Origin: a virus | Virus record (IMG/VR): IMGVR_UViG_3300028835_001162 | Coordinates: 1 to 38,395 of that record | Direction: 5' to 3' (one strand) | Length of the DNA stretch: 38,395 nucleotides | Shown here: positions 17,255-24,648 of the stretch, in pieces | Numbering within the stretch: the stretch's first letter is position 1 | How the letters are laid out: every line of letters starts with the position of its first letter | The notes under the pieces: model-generated | Databases searched by the model: none | What the model was told of the DNA's origin: nothing | The model's input: the letters and a program-made list of their open reading frames with translations, nothing else | Position numbers and translations under genes: made by a program

Positions 17255-19065
17255 TGATTTCTATAGGATCCTGTTTTTGGTCTTACAATTTCATTTGATT
17301 CGTACATTCTGGTTAGAACATTATATAAATTATCTGATTCTTTAGACTTAAATTTAATTCCTAATAATTTTCTAATTTCTGATACTGAACATGTTTTATC
17401 TCCAAGCACGTTAATTATTTCTGATTGTTGTGTTACAGTTTTTGGTTGAACATAATCACCAATAATTGTCCATTCGCATGTATCATTATTAAAATCGACT
17501 GATAATGTTTCTTCTTCAACATCTCTTCCAGTTATTTTTAATGTTCCACTGTTTAGAGTTCGACCACGTTCAAGTATTATCGTTGTATCTGATGCGGCCA
17601 TTAATCCTGTTGTTCCACTTACTTTTTCAAAAATATCATTACCATCATTAGAACTGGATTTTCTACTATGATGTAGTACAACAATAGAGATTCCAAATTT
17701 ATCAGCTATTTCTTTTATTTTTGAAATTGTTTCGTAGTCATGTTTATATAGATTTTTTCCAGTTTTTTCTGGTTGTATTTTTGCCAGTGTATCTATTATT
17801 ACAAATTTAATATCTTGGTGTTTACTGAGACAATAATTTAGATGTTCAATACAGCCATTTCCTATTTTTTCCCATTTAGTCATATAATAGAAATTTTTTG
17901 GAGGTTTTGTATATCCTAATTTTTGTATTCTATCACGCAATCGTCTTTCAGTATCTTCTAAAGCTAAATATAATACACTGTGTTCATTAACGTCAATATC
18001 AAATACCGATGTTCCAGAACTAATACCTAATGCCATTTCAAGAACCATCCAACTTTTTCCAATTTTAGAAGCGCCACATAATATAGTTAATCCTTCAGGA
18101 ATTAATGTGTTTATTAACCATTCCATCGGTTTCAATTCCTTTTCGAATAGATATTCACATGTATTTAAATCGTCAAATTTTTTATCTAGAACTATTTCTT
18201 CTTTTAATTCAGTTTCTTGTAAAGCCCTATCTATAGTTGAATTTATATAATCTTCTCTTGTCCATTTATCATCATATAATTTTGATTCTTTTATTATATT
18301 TAATATTTGTTCCTTATCTCTTGTACTTTCTGCTATTATACACGTCAATGCATAATCTGCTTCGGATTCAGATGTGTAGCTTTCAGTGTATCCATTAAAT
18401 AGCTTTACAAATTGATTGTTTTTTTTGAGGATTTTTAGTAATTTATCATTTTTCTTATTGTCAATTTTAATTTTATTAATTTCATCAATAAAATAATTAA
18501 CATCACTTTCTTTAATTGTTTTAATTTGTTTATTATTTTCAATTAAACGAATGGAATGAGATTCCATTAAGGAATCTTCAGTTCCTTCGATTATATTTCC
18601 TGTTAGTGCAAAATAATGGTCATTATTATATATTTCATAATTTCCAATGTTCTTACCTGTAAATATATCCATATCACATTTAACTATTATATGTATACCT
18701 TTCCCACTTTGAGATATTTCTGTGTACGAATTATAATATCTTACCCAATATTTTGCCCAATCAGCGATTCCATATTTATTATCTATACAATTATCTAAAT
18801 CTATGAAAACTAACTTGTCTTTTTCTTGAATACTGAACCCAATTCCATCAAAATTATTATTGTTGTCTAACATTGATACGACATTTGAATAATTTGTGCA
18901 ATTTTCTATTTTTGTTGCGTCTATTTTAATTTCATAGTTTTGAATATTTTTAGGAACTTTCTTATCTTTTTTAGTTGGGTCTTCGTTAGGCTCAAGTTTC
19001 CATACTAACCAATTATCTAAATTTTTCAATTCTTGTGGAATGTTATTTAATTTTGTTTTTATCAT
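17251..19065 (-). CDS. Prim-pol / RepA-type hexameric helicase (replication protein)
   Basis: 604 residues. The N-terminal domain has archaeo-eukaryotic primase/polymerase motifs: FIDLDNCID with D89 and D91 as metal ligands, and SQSGKGIHI (118-126) carrying the S-x-H-like motif; this type occurs in NrS-1-like phage and plasmid replicases. A RecA-fold helicase follows with Walker A GASKIGKS (331-338), Walker B FVIID (421-425) and LHHSRKS (464-470). The C-terminus (about 540-604) looks like a winged helix. It probably primes, and perhaps extends, DNA and unwinds at the neighbouring origin. No separate DNA polymerase was found. RBS AAGGA; two hairpins precede it (19106-19168). Confidence 0.9.
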   Translation of the reverse strand: MIKTKLNNIPQELKNLDNWLVWKLEPNEDPTKKDKKVPKNIQNYEIKIDATKIENCTNYSNVVSMLDNNNNFDGIGFSIQEKDKLVFIDLDNCIDNKYGIADWAKYWVRYYNSYTEISQSGKGIHIIVKCDMDIFTGKNIGNYEIYNNDHYFALTGNIIEGTEDSLMESHSIRLIENNKQIKTIKESDVNYFIDEINKIKIDNKKNDKLLKILKKNNQFVKLFNGYTESYTSESEADYALTCIIAESTRDKEQILNIIKESKLYDDKWTREDYINSTIDRALQETELKEEIVLDKKFDDLNTCEYLFEKELKPMEWLINTLIPEGLTILCGASKIGKSWMVLEMALGISSGTSVFDIDVNEHSVLYLALEDTERRLRDRIQKLGYTKPPKNFYYMTKWEKIGNGCIEHLNYCLSKHQDIKFVIIDTLAKIQPEKTGKNLYKHDYETISKIKEIADKFGISIVVLHHSRKSSSNDGNDIFEKVSGTTGLMAASDTTIILERGRTLNSGTLKITGRDVEEETLSVDFNNDTCEWTIIGDYVQPKTVTQQSEIINVLGDKTCSVSEIRKLLGIKFKSKESDNLYNVLTRMYESNEIVRPKTGSYRNH

Positions 19066-19105
19066 TATTATTTTCCTTTTTTGTTAATTTTCCTTTTTAA
19101 AATAG

Positions 19106-19168
19106 AAATGGAGAGGAAAGGAAAATTTAAACCTCCCCATTTCAAGACCAACCTAGCTATGATTGGTC
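19106..19168 (-). promoter_or_regulatory. Two tandem hairpins in the leader of the replication gene
   Basis: Read on the minus strand, GACCAA/TTGGTC (19168-19163 with 19151-19146) begins at the stop codon of the 116-residue gene. It is followed by AAATGG-GAGG/CCTC-CCATTT (19142 to 19106), a second stem with a loop rich in T and C. Primase translation starts 41 bases later. They may stabilise, process or attenuate the mRNA between the two genes. Confidence 0.45.
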
Positions 19169-19517
19169 ACATTAATTTGTTTTCTCTATAATTTATTTTA
19201 ATTTTTTTCATTTCACCTAAATTAAATTTACAAATCGCATCAAACTCATCTTTTGCATATCCTATAAAATTTTCATTATATTCACATGCTTTAAATCCAT
19301 CAAATGTGTCATCCCAATAGATTCCATTTTGTGATCTTCCAAATTCTTCATATTCTATTAATTCGATTGAATATATTTCAATTATGTCAAAAAGATCTTT
19401 TTCAGACTTCATATCTTCTTTTTTGTAAATAAATACACCAACCAAGGGTTTTAAAACTGGTATAATTTGAATGACATTATATTTTGACCCATCGATTGTA
19501 TTTTTATATTTTTCCAT
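19167..19517 (-). CDS. Unknown early protein, 116 aa
   Basis: Acidic protein beginning MEKYKNTIDGSKYNVIQIIP with alternating beta-strand and charged segments (VGVFIYKKEDM, SIELIEYEEFGRSQNGIYWD). It starts four bases after the stop of the 70-residue gene and is co-transcribed with the replication gene. No family recognised; many phages encode such small early host-takeover or anti-defence proteins. Confidence 0.6.
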   Translation of the reverse strand: MEKYKNTIDGSKYNVIQIIPVLKPLVGVFIYKKEDMKSEKDLFDIIEIYSIELIEYEEFGRSQNGIYWDDTFDGFKACEYNENFIGYAKDEFDAICKFNLGEMKKIKINYRENKLM

Positions 19518-19521
19518 TTTC

Positions 19522-19734
19522 TTACTCCGTTTTATCTAATTTCTCTCTGATAGATTTTCTTATAGTTTTTGAAATATTTGATTCCGAATTACATTGACGA
19601 TATAATTCGAAAAAATCATTTATATTCATTAAAATTTCATCTGTTTTTTGTTTAGCACTTGCACTTCGAATTAAGTTGAATCCTGCAAAAATATCTTCAA
19701 TAAAAGAATTTCCTTCATGAATTTCATCTTTCAT
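19522..19734 (-). CDS. Small helical early protein, 70 aa
   Basis: MKDEIHEGNSFIEDIFAGFN, then a helical stretch (RSASAKQKTDEILMNINDFF) and a charged tail. The start ATG follows directly on the ATGTAA end of the upstream 57-residue gene, which implies coupling. Function unknown. Confidence 0.55.
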   Translation of the reverse strand: MKDEIHEGNSFIEDIFAGFNLIRSASAKQKTDEILMNINDFFELYRQCNSESNISKTIRKSIREKLDKTE

Positions 19735-19735
19735 T

Positions 19736-19909
19736 TTACATTTCCTCTAGTTTTTTACTGATCATTTTCTTACAAATATAACCATCTATCAATTCTCGTA
19801 TTAATTCAGCAATTGAAATTTTATGATTATTTGATTTATCATTTAAAAAATTAAATTGATCATTTGTAAGATGAAATTGAAACAGTTTTGGATATTTTGA
19901 TTTTCTCAT
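19736..19909 (-). CDS. Small DNA-binding-like protein, 57 aa (ribbon-helix-helix type)
   Basis: ATG at 19909, TAA at 19736-19738. The sequence has a basic start MRKSKYPKLFQFHLTNDQFN and then KISIAELIRELIDGYI, the strand-helix-helix spacing of Arc/CopG-like repressors. RBS GGAGA. Upstream on the minus strand is the GGGAACATAATATAAAGAAGG motif also found elsewhere. It probably regulates early transcription or plasmid-like maintenance; assignment is by pattern. Confidence 0.55.
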   Translation of the reverse strand: MRKSKYPKLFQFHLTNDQFNFLNDKSNNHKISIAELIRELIDGYICKKMISKKLEEM

Positions 19910-19988
19910 TTTGATTCTCCATTTTATGATTATAATTATCCTTCTTTATATTATGTTCCCAGTGTTCCAAAAGAAGTTTATATTTCTT

Positions 19989-20154
19989 CTATAACACTAT
20001 ATTTCTATCAAATTTTTCCATATCTTCCATTAGAATACTTATTTTTTTTAGTTTATCGTCATTACCTTTTGATTCTTTTAAAAGTTTTGAATAATATTCC
20101 GCCATGTCTCTTTTTATATCACCAATATTAGCCTTTAATTCTATTTTATTCATT
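19989..20154 (-). pseudogene. Small early ORF interrupted by a one-base frameshift
   Basis: From ATG 20154 the frame reads MNKIELKANIGDIKRDMAGI and stops after 30 codons at 20062. Dropping one G from GCGGGAATA at the middle would instead give ...MAEYYSKLLKESKGNDDKLK and on to IVL with TAG at 19989-19991, a plausible 54-residue helical protein. This is either a real frameshift mutation, a sequencing error in the GGG run or a short ORF by chance. The start overlaps the upstream gene (ATGAATAA), a coupling signal typical of this operon. Confidence 0.4.
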
Positions 20155-20314
20155 TTTAAATCTCCTTATTTATTTTTTCTAATTGTTCAATTAAATTTAC
20201 TTTTTCTACATTCTTCTTATAGAATTCAACAAGATTTCTTATAGAAACATTTTTACCATCAATTTGAATCTCATAATTTTCTATTTGGTATAGATTTTCT
20301 TTTACAATTTTCAT
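20147..20314 (-). CDS. Small early protein, 55 aa, unknown
   Basis: ATG 20314 to TAA 20147-20149. The protein begins MKIVKENLYQIENYEIQIDG and ends in a Lys/Glu-rich helix (EQLEKINKEIKNE). RBS GGAGATT lies just inside the end region of the RHH gene. It overlaps the next ORF by eight bases. No family recognised. Confidence 0.55.
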
Positions 20315-20317
20315 TTT

Positions 20318-20530
20318 TTAAATCTCCTTTCTAGGGAATTCAATTCCATCACATAATTCATCTATTGGATCCCTCCCTAATAAAATCCTATTACAAAATC
20401 TATTAATTGACAGCCTTATGAGAGATGTTATATCAACATCTGTTAATTTCGAAATCTCAACTATGGAATTGTATTGTTTTTCTGTCAAATTCAGTAGAAC
20501 AGCTTTTGCATATCGTTTACTTTTTGCCAT
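20318..20530 (-). CDS. Ribbon-helix-helix DNA-binding protein, 70 aa
   Basis: MAKSKRYAKAVLLNLTEKQY has the basic, strand-forming start of CopG/Arc-type proteins, followed by two helices (SIVEISKLTDVDITSLIRLS) and a short tail. Such dimers bind operator DNA and often autoregulate. RBS AAGGAGAG. It is the first gene after the inserted HNH gene and is preceded by the AT-rich sequence shared with 1026-1061, which may carry its promoter. Confidence 0.65.
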   Translation of the reverse strand: MAKSKRYAKAVLLNLTEKQYNSIVEISKLTDVDITSLIRLSINRFCNRILLGRDPIDELCDGIEFPRKEI

Positions 20531-20559
20531 TTTTTCTCTCCTTGTTCTATTTATATATA

Positions 20560-20612
20560 TTATTCCTTCTTTATATATATGTTAAGATCAACTATAAAAT
20601 GAACTCACTCTA
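20560..20612 (-). repeat. HNH 3' flank shared with 1002-1061
   Basis: Read on the minus strand from the HNH stop codon: TAGAGTGAGTTCATTT, TATAGTTGATCTTAACATAT, ATATAAAGAAGGAATAAT. Nearly identical to the sequence following the 309-1001 HNH gene, although the two genes are in opposite orientation in different operons. It probably marks the end of a moved cassette or a shared promoter for the next gene. Confidence 0.5.
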
Positions 20613-21257
20613 TTTTATGTGTTTCCAAGTTTTTCTTCTTTTAACATCGGATATTGTTGTTCGATGAACTCCAAATATAAATCCCATTTCTGTATGAGTT
20701 AAAATTCCTTCATTGTATAATTCTCTGATAATTGGAATATCTATTTCTGTTAATATATGATTTGGGTGTTTCTCTCCTTTCATTCTCTCAGAAATCATTT
20801 TCTTTGTTTCGTCTGATACAACTTTTCCTAGTAATTTATCACTCATTAATTGTTTTGATTTTTCTGAATGTTCCTTTCCATACATTGGATTTTTTTCTCC
20901 AGAATTATGTAGACTTAGATGTTCAGAATTATTCATTAATTTGAAATTATTTAAATTATTATTTAATTGATCAAAATCTAGATGATGAACAACATATCCT
21001 TTAGGAATTTCCCCAACGAAATTTTCAAATAACAAAATATGGAGAAATTCGTGTTTCGTTTTTCCATTTTTAGATAATTTTATATACAAATAACCATCAT
21101 TTTTATCTTGTTTTAAAATTTTTCCGTTAATTTTATTTTGTTTGAAACTTTTAATCCTACCGAGATTACTAATCTGATAATCTCCATTATATTCTTCTAT
21201 ATTTTTAAATATTTCTCCATCTAAAAATAAATCTTTTCTATTTTCCCAATTTTCCAT
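20610..21257 (-). CDS. Free-standing HNH homing endonuclease (only copy on the minus strand)
   Basis: 215 residues: MENWENRKDLFLDGEIFKNI, NUMOD4-like YNGDYQISNLGRIKSF, HNH core H91-H92 (VVHHLDFDQLNNNLNN), NUMOD3-like NPMYGKEHSEKSKQL and GEKHPNHIL, and an HTH tail (THTEMGFIFGVHRTTISDVK). It ends KTWKHIK. It is the only one of seven with no three-way-junction element upstream; instead it follows the metallopeptidase gene after 28 bases. RBS TGGAGAT. It splits the early operon without breaking a gene. Confidence 0.9.
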   Translation of the reverse strand: MENWENRKDLFLDGEIFKNIEEYNGDYQISNLGRIKSFKQNKINGKILKQDKNDGYLYIKLSKNGKTKHEFLHILLFENFVGEIPKGYVVHHLDFDQLNNNLNNFKLMNNSEHLSLHNSGEKNPMYGKEHSEKSKQLMSDKLLGKVVSDETKKMISERMKGEKHPNHILTEIDIPIIRELYNEGILTHTEMGFIFGVHRTTISDVKRRKTWKHIK

Positions 21258-21285
21258 TATTTATCTCCAAATTTAATAGTTAAAT

Positions 21286-21792
21286 TTAACAATTATAAAA
21301 TATATCTATATTTTTATACGCAAAATTATTGGCAAATATTTCCTCTGGGTTATTCTTCCAGTAACTATAAAGTTCATCATAATTTTTGAATTTATTTTGT
21401 TTTTCTACTCTTTCTCTCAGAAAATTATCATAGAAAAAATCATATTGATTGGTTGATCCATCAGATTTCAAATATTTATTATTGAAAGAAATAAAATGTC
21501 CTATCTCATGAAGTAAAACTGTTATTATTTTTTCAACAACATTATCTGATTCTTCACAATTATTCATGATAATATAAATGTAAGCCAGACAATCATCTTC
21601 TTTTATTTTAAAACATCCACATGTATTTTCAACTTCATCTGAATAATTATAAATAAATTTTATATTCAGTTGTGTAGAATATTTTCTTATTCTATTTTTC
21701 AAGAATTTTTTAATCGTCGATTTGAATTTTTCTGTATTATATTTTTTGTCATCTATAATTGTATCATCAAATGATATGAATAGTTTTCTCAT
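21286..21792 (-). CDS. Putative zinc metallopeptidase, ImmA/IrrE-like
   Basis: 168 residues. HEIGH at 95-99 inside a helix (VVEKIITVLLHEIGHFI) is the zinc-binding motif of gluzincin peptidases, and NPEEIFANNFAY (148-159) supplies the likely third ligand Glu, as in ImmA/IrrE-type enzymes (ExxAnxFA). There are no membrane segments or signal peptide, so it acts in the cytoplasm. ImmA-like peptidases cleave phage or mobile-element repressors; in a phage early operon it could target a host or prophage regulator. It is the first gene of the minus-strand operon. RBS TTGGAGGA. Confidence 0.65.
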   Translation of the reverse strand: MRKLFISFDDTIIDDKKYNTEKFKSTIKKFLKNRIRKYSTQLNIKFIYNYSDEVENTCGCFKIKEDDCLAYIYIIMNNCEESDNVVEKIITVLLHEIGHFISFNNKYLKSDGSTNQYDFFYDNFLRERVEKQNKFKNYDELYSYWKNNPEEIFANNFAYKNIDIFYNC

Positions 21793-21987
21793 AATTTATT
21801 CCTCCAAAAAATTAATTATTAATATATGGAGTTACCTCACATATATCTATTTATATATCCTTTTATAGTTTGTTACCGTAGGTGCAATATTCAAATATAT
21901 AAAAATATATATTTTTCCAAATATTCCATTTTTTTAGAGTGAGTTCATAAAAAAAGATGAAAATATCACTAAAAAGTTACTATTAAT

Positions 21988-22015
21988 TGACGTTTTTCTA
22001 TAAATAATTATGATC
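21988..22015 (+). promoter_or_regulatory. Sigma70-like promoter candidate for the plus-strand operon
   Basis: TTGACG (21988-21993), 16 bases, TATGAT (22010-22015). The expected start of transcription near 22022 would fall just inside the branched inverted repeat that follows, so one of the two assignments may be wrong. Confidence 0.35.
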
Positions 22016-22075
22016 CCAGTGCCATTTTGTTTAAAATGGGGTCGGATCTTTCATTAGGATTTCGTTCGACTGGGA
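22016..22075 (+). other. Branched inverted repeat in the divergent region
   Basis: CCCAGT (22016-22021) pairs with ACTGGG (22070-22075). Inside are CCATTTT-GTTT-AAAATGG (22023-22040) and GTCG...CGAC (22042-22070). It is followed by GGGAACAAAATA, a motif repeated upstream of other genes. It may act as an operator or as a leader RNA. Confidence 0.45.
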
Positions 22076-22334
22076 ACAAAATATAAAAGTTTTAAAAAGT
22101 TAATTAAAAAAAGAAAAGGACTAAGAATTAAGAATCGGAGATTAGGAGTTGAACGAAGTTCAACGACGATTAAAGAAGAATAACAGTGAACGAAGTGAAC
22201 GAAATAACCAATAGAAGAAGGAATAAGAATTAGAAAGAAAAAGAAATATAAGAAGATTTACAATTGAATACTAGATTTGTTGTTCTTTAGATGGTACGTT
22301 TTTTAAAAAAATTTGAATTTAAATCGAGGAATTT

Positions 22335-22580
22335 ATGGCAATTTATTTAAATGGAGAAAAAAAATATTTAGAGAAAATGATTTATAGAGAAAGAAATAAA
22401 AAAATTGATATTAAAAGAGGAATGATTAATAAAATAGAAATTAAATTATTTGGAAGTATTATAAAAGATGATTATCTTTTATTAGAAATTAAGAAGAAAT
22501 TTGGAAAAAAATTTTATAATTATAATGCTGGAATTAGATATTTAAAATATTTATATTTTACAAGTTATAAAAATAATTGA
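22335..22580 (+). CDS. Small basic protein, 81 aa, unknown
   Basis: MAIYLNGEKKYLEKMIYRER is followed by a very basic, Lys/Ile/Tyr-rich chain (KKIDIKRGMINKIEIKLFGS), suggesting nucleic-acid contact. The gene is extremely AT-rich. RBS CGAGGAA precedes the ATG. It is the first gene of the plus-strand operon and may be an early or regulatory protein. No family recognised. Confidence 0.5.
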   Translation: MAIYLNGEKKYLEKMIYRERNKKIDIKRGMINKIEIKLFGSIIKDDYLLLEIKKKFGKKFYNYNAGIRYLKYLYFTSYKNN

Positions 22581-22994
22581 AATATAATTAGAATATAAGA
22601 TAAAATTCAAAGATGCTTATAACTTGTATAATTATTTAAAATAATAAGAAATATTCAAATTAATATTAGTTAATCGCCTTCGGCTTTTTAAATGTCTTAA
22701 TTGCAGTCGTTGACTACGTCAACTCCTTACGGTTAGCACAAGTATAAAATTGAAATAAAATAGAAGTTAATATTCAATGTGGTTTTTTCTAAAATTCAAT
22801 GCGGAAGATTCATTTCTGTTTTTTTATCTAAAAAAATATCTGAAAATCAAAAATATTAATAAATTATATAAATAACTATTAAGTAGGTTTTTAATTGTAT
22901 TCCGCGCCGGTTTTTTCGAATTTTAATATTATGGGAACAAAATAATAAAAGATATCAATATCTTAGAAATAAAAAATGAAGGAAAAACAAAAAA
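22581..22994 (+). other. 414-base gene-free leader with small hairpins
   Basis: No supported gene. Contains GCCTTCGGCTTTTT (near 22678, a short terminator-like hairpin), GTTGACTACGTCAAC (near 22708), two ATTCAATGYGG repeats (near 22771 and 22793), and the GGGAACAAAATA motif at 22933-22944 shortly before the next gene. Possibly a terminator followed by a second promoter region. Confidence 0.4.
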
Positions 22995-23882
22995 ATGATT
23001 GATATAATGAATTTAATTCCTATCCCAAATTTTGAGAATAATGTTGTCGATAGTTCTGGAAATGTCTATAATATAAAAAACGATAGGAAACTCACTCCAT
23101 ATAAAGATAAAAATGGCAAAATTTATGTTAAACTTCACAATAAAAATGGGATAAAACGAGTGTACGTTGATGAATTTATTGATACAAAAAAAACTGATCA
23201 AAAATTTCCAGATAATATAGTTGATAATGATATAGAATCAATAGAAGAAAATGAGCATTACTTGGTTGATGATTCATTTGATAATAATTTACATATATCT
23301 TTTAAACATTCATTGGAATGCGATAAACCATTCCAAGATATAGAAATATTCAGCAATGATCAAAAAACTGAAGAAATTATAAATCCAAATATTGAGGAAC
23401 TATTAAAATTAAGCAATAAAGAAAAAATAGAATTTGATAATAATGATATTGAAGATCTAACATTTGAAGAACTTATTAAAAATGAGAAAGTTAAACATTC
23501 CGTAAGAAAACAAAATAAACATTATTCTTCATACAATAAAAATTTTAAAAAACCCGGAATAGAACAATTAAAGAAAAATATAATTAAAAGTTTCGATAGA
23601 TATGATTTTGAAAAGATATTAAAATTCGATGGATATGTTATCAATATTTACGGACAGATAAAGAAATTTGATAGAAATAAATTAACAAATATTTCTTACG
23701 ATAAATCAAATGATTCATACGCAATTGTTTGTTTATTTAGAAAAGGTTGTAAAATTAAATGTTCAGTTCCAGACATAGTAATTGAAACTTTTATTCCACA
23801 TTTGGTTGGAAAAAATTATAAATTTTTTTACATCGATAAAAACAAAAATAACAATTTTTTAGGAAATTTAAGAATAATATGA
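22995..23882 (+). CDS. Degenerate NUMOD4/HNH-like protein, probably catalytically dead
   Basis: 295 residues. Two regions resemble the front half of the HNH genes: residues 13-62 (VVDSSGNVYNIKNDRKLTPY) and 205-295 (GYVINIYGQIKKFDRNKLTN). The end KFFYIDKNKNNNFLGNLRII aligns with VVHHIDKNPENNDLDNFKLM of the sibling at 24007. The two catalytic histidines are replaced by F278 and Y279 while the surrounding scaffold is kept. A long acidic linker (about 70-165) joins the two halves. It may be a DNA-binding regulator derived from an HNH enzyme, or a decaying gene held open by chance. It lies just upstream of an intact HNH gene. Confidence 0.6.
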   Translation: MIDIMNLIPIPNFENNVVDSSGNVYNIKNDRKLTPYKDKNGKIYVKLHNKNGIKRVYVDEFIDTKKTDQKFPDNIVDNDIESIEENEHYLVDDSFDNNLHISFKHSLECDKPFQDIEIFSNDQKTEEIINPNIEELLKLSNKEKIEFDNNDIEDLTFEELIKNEKVKHSVRKQNKHYSSYNKNFKKPGIEQLKKNIIKSFDRYDFEKILKFDGYVINIYGQIKKFDRNKLTNISYDKSNDSYAIVCLFRKGCKIKCSVPDIVIETFIPHLVGKNYKFFYIDKNKNNNFLGNLRII

Positions 23883-23888
23883 AATATA

Positions 23889-23942
23889 AAAGAGGATAGA
23901 GATGATCACTCGATAAGAAGACTCTTCAACTTCTTCCTCTTT
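23889..23942 (+). ncRNA. HNH-linked three-way-junction element, copy 4
   Basis: Outer stem AAAGAGGA/TCCTCTTT, GATAGA, P2 GAG/CTC with loop ATGATCA, GATAA, P3 GAAG/CTTC. The 3' arm runs into TTTTTTT, so it could also terminate transcription. It starts seven bases after the stop of the degenerate HNH-like gene; the intact HNH start is 65 bases downstream. Confidence 0.6.
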
Positions 23943-24006
23943 TTTTATATTGAAGATTAATGGAATCTCATTCCATTCGATTAAACTTAAGAAGGAGTTT
24001 AAAAAA

Positions 24007-24579
24007 ATGCAAGAAATATGGAAAGAAATTGAAGGTTTTGATGGAGATTATCAGATATCAAATTTTGGAAAGATAAAATCATTAAAATTTAATAAAGAGA
24101 AAATATTATCACAAGTTAAAGATGGTCATAGATATTTACACATCAATTTATATAAAAATGGAAATAAAAAACCAAAATATATCCATGATTTAATGTTTGA
24201 ATCTTTTAATAATTATAAATTAGAAAAAAATGAAGTTGTTCACCATATAGATAAAAATCCAGAAAATAATGATTTAGATAATTTCAAATTAATGATAAAT
24301 TCTGAACATATGAGTTTACATAAATCTGGAAAAAATAGTCCAATGTTTGAAAAACACCATTCAGAAAAAACTCTTGAAATAATGAGAGAGAAAAAGATTG
24401 GAGAAAATAATCCATCAACAACATTAAAAAACGGTGAAGTTTGGTTAATTAAAAAGATATTGAATCCTAATCTATATAAAAGTAAAAAAATAACACAAAA
24501 TTTTATCGGGAAAATGTTTAATGTTAATCGAAGAACAATCTCGGCTATAAAAACTGGAAGATTTTGGAGTCATATATGA
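24007..24579 (+). CDS. Free-standing HNH homing endonuclease
   Basis: 190 residues from ATG 24007 (MQEIWKEIEGFDGDYQISNF), set by GAAGGAG and by agreement with the 33452 copy; an in-frame ATG at 23950 lies in the leader and adds a tail not seen in other copies. HNH core H79-H80 (VVHHIDKNPENNDLDN), NUMOD3-like SGKNSPMFEKHHSEKT and GENNPSTTL, and an HTH tail (TQNFIGKMFNVNRRTISAIK) ending RFWSHI. The usual GKKHSEE is here EKHHSEK. Catalytic residues look intact. Confidence 0.9.
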   Translation: MQEIWKEIEGFDGDYQISNFGKIKSLKFNKEKILSQVKDGHRYLHINLYKNGNKKPKYIHDLMFESFNNYKLEKNEVVHHIDKNPENNDLDNFKLMINSEHMSLHKSGKNSPMFEKHHSEKTLEIMREKKIGENNPSTTLKNGEVWLIKKILNPNLYKSKKITQNFIGKMFNVNRRTISAIKTGRFWSHI

Positions 24580-24607
24580 TCAATATATCAAATATAAGGA
24601 ATAAAAA

Positions 24608-24626
24608 ACGATGGAAAAATATTTAA
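24608..24626 (+). pseudogene. Possible trace of an HNH gene 3' end
   Basis: ACGATGGAAAAATATTTAA reads RWKNI-stop, matching the last residues of HNH genes (RxWKHI). It lies right after an intact HNH gene and before the RBS of the next gene. It shares TGGAAAAATATTTA with the remnants at 10764 and 31451. It is short, so chance cannot be excluded. Confidence 0.35.
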
Positions 24627-24648
24627 TTAAAGGTGGTGAAAAGATATA

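Larger units (their letters stand above)
21793..22334. promoter_or_regulatory. Divergent control region between early and late operons
   Basis: 542 bases without a convincing gene between the minus-strand operon start (21792) and the first plus-strand gene (22335). It holds a TTTTTAGAGTGAGTTCAT copy (21931-21948), a promoter candidate, a branched inverted repeat (22016-22075), and then a stretch that is almost all purine on the plus strand (about 22090-22260). That stretch includes the perfect hairpin GTTGAACGAAGTTCAAC (22148-22164) and the GAACGAAGTGAAC motif. Confidence 0.5.

Noticed and set aside
23950-24006. Upstream start for the HNH gene at 24007
   Set aside because: Would add 19 residues from the leader not found in sibling proteins, and the GAAGGAG RBS points to ATG 24007.
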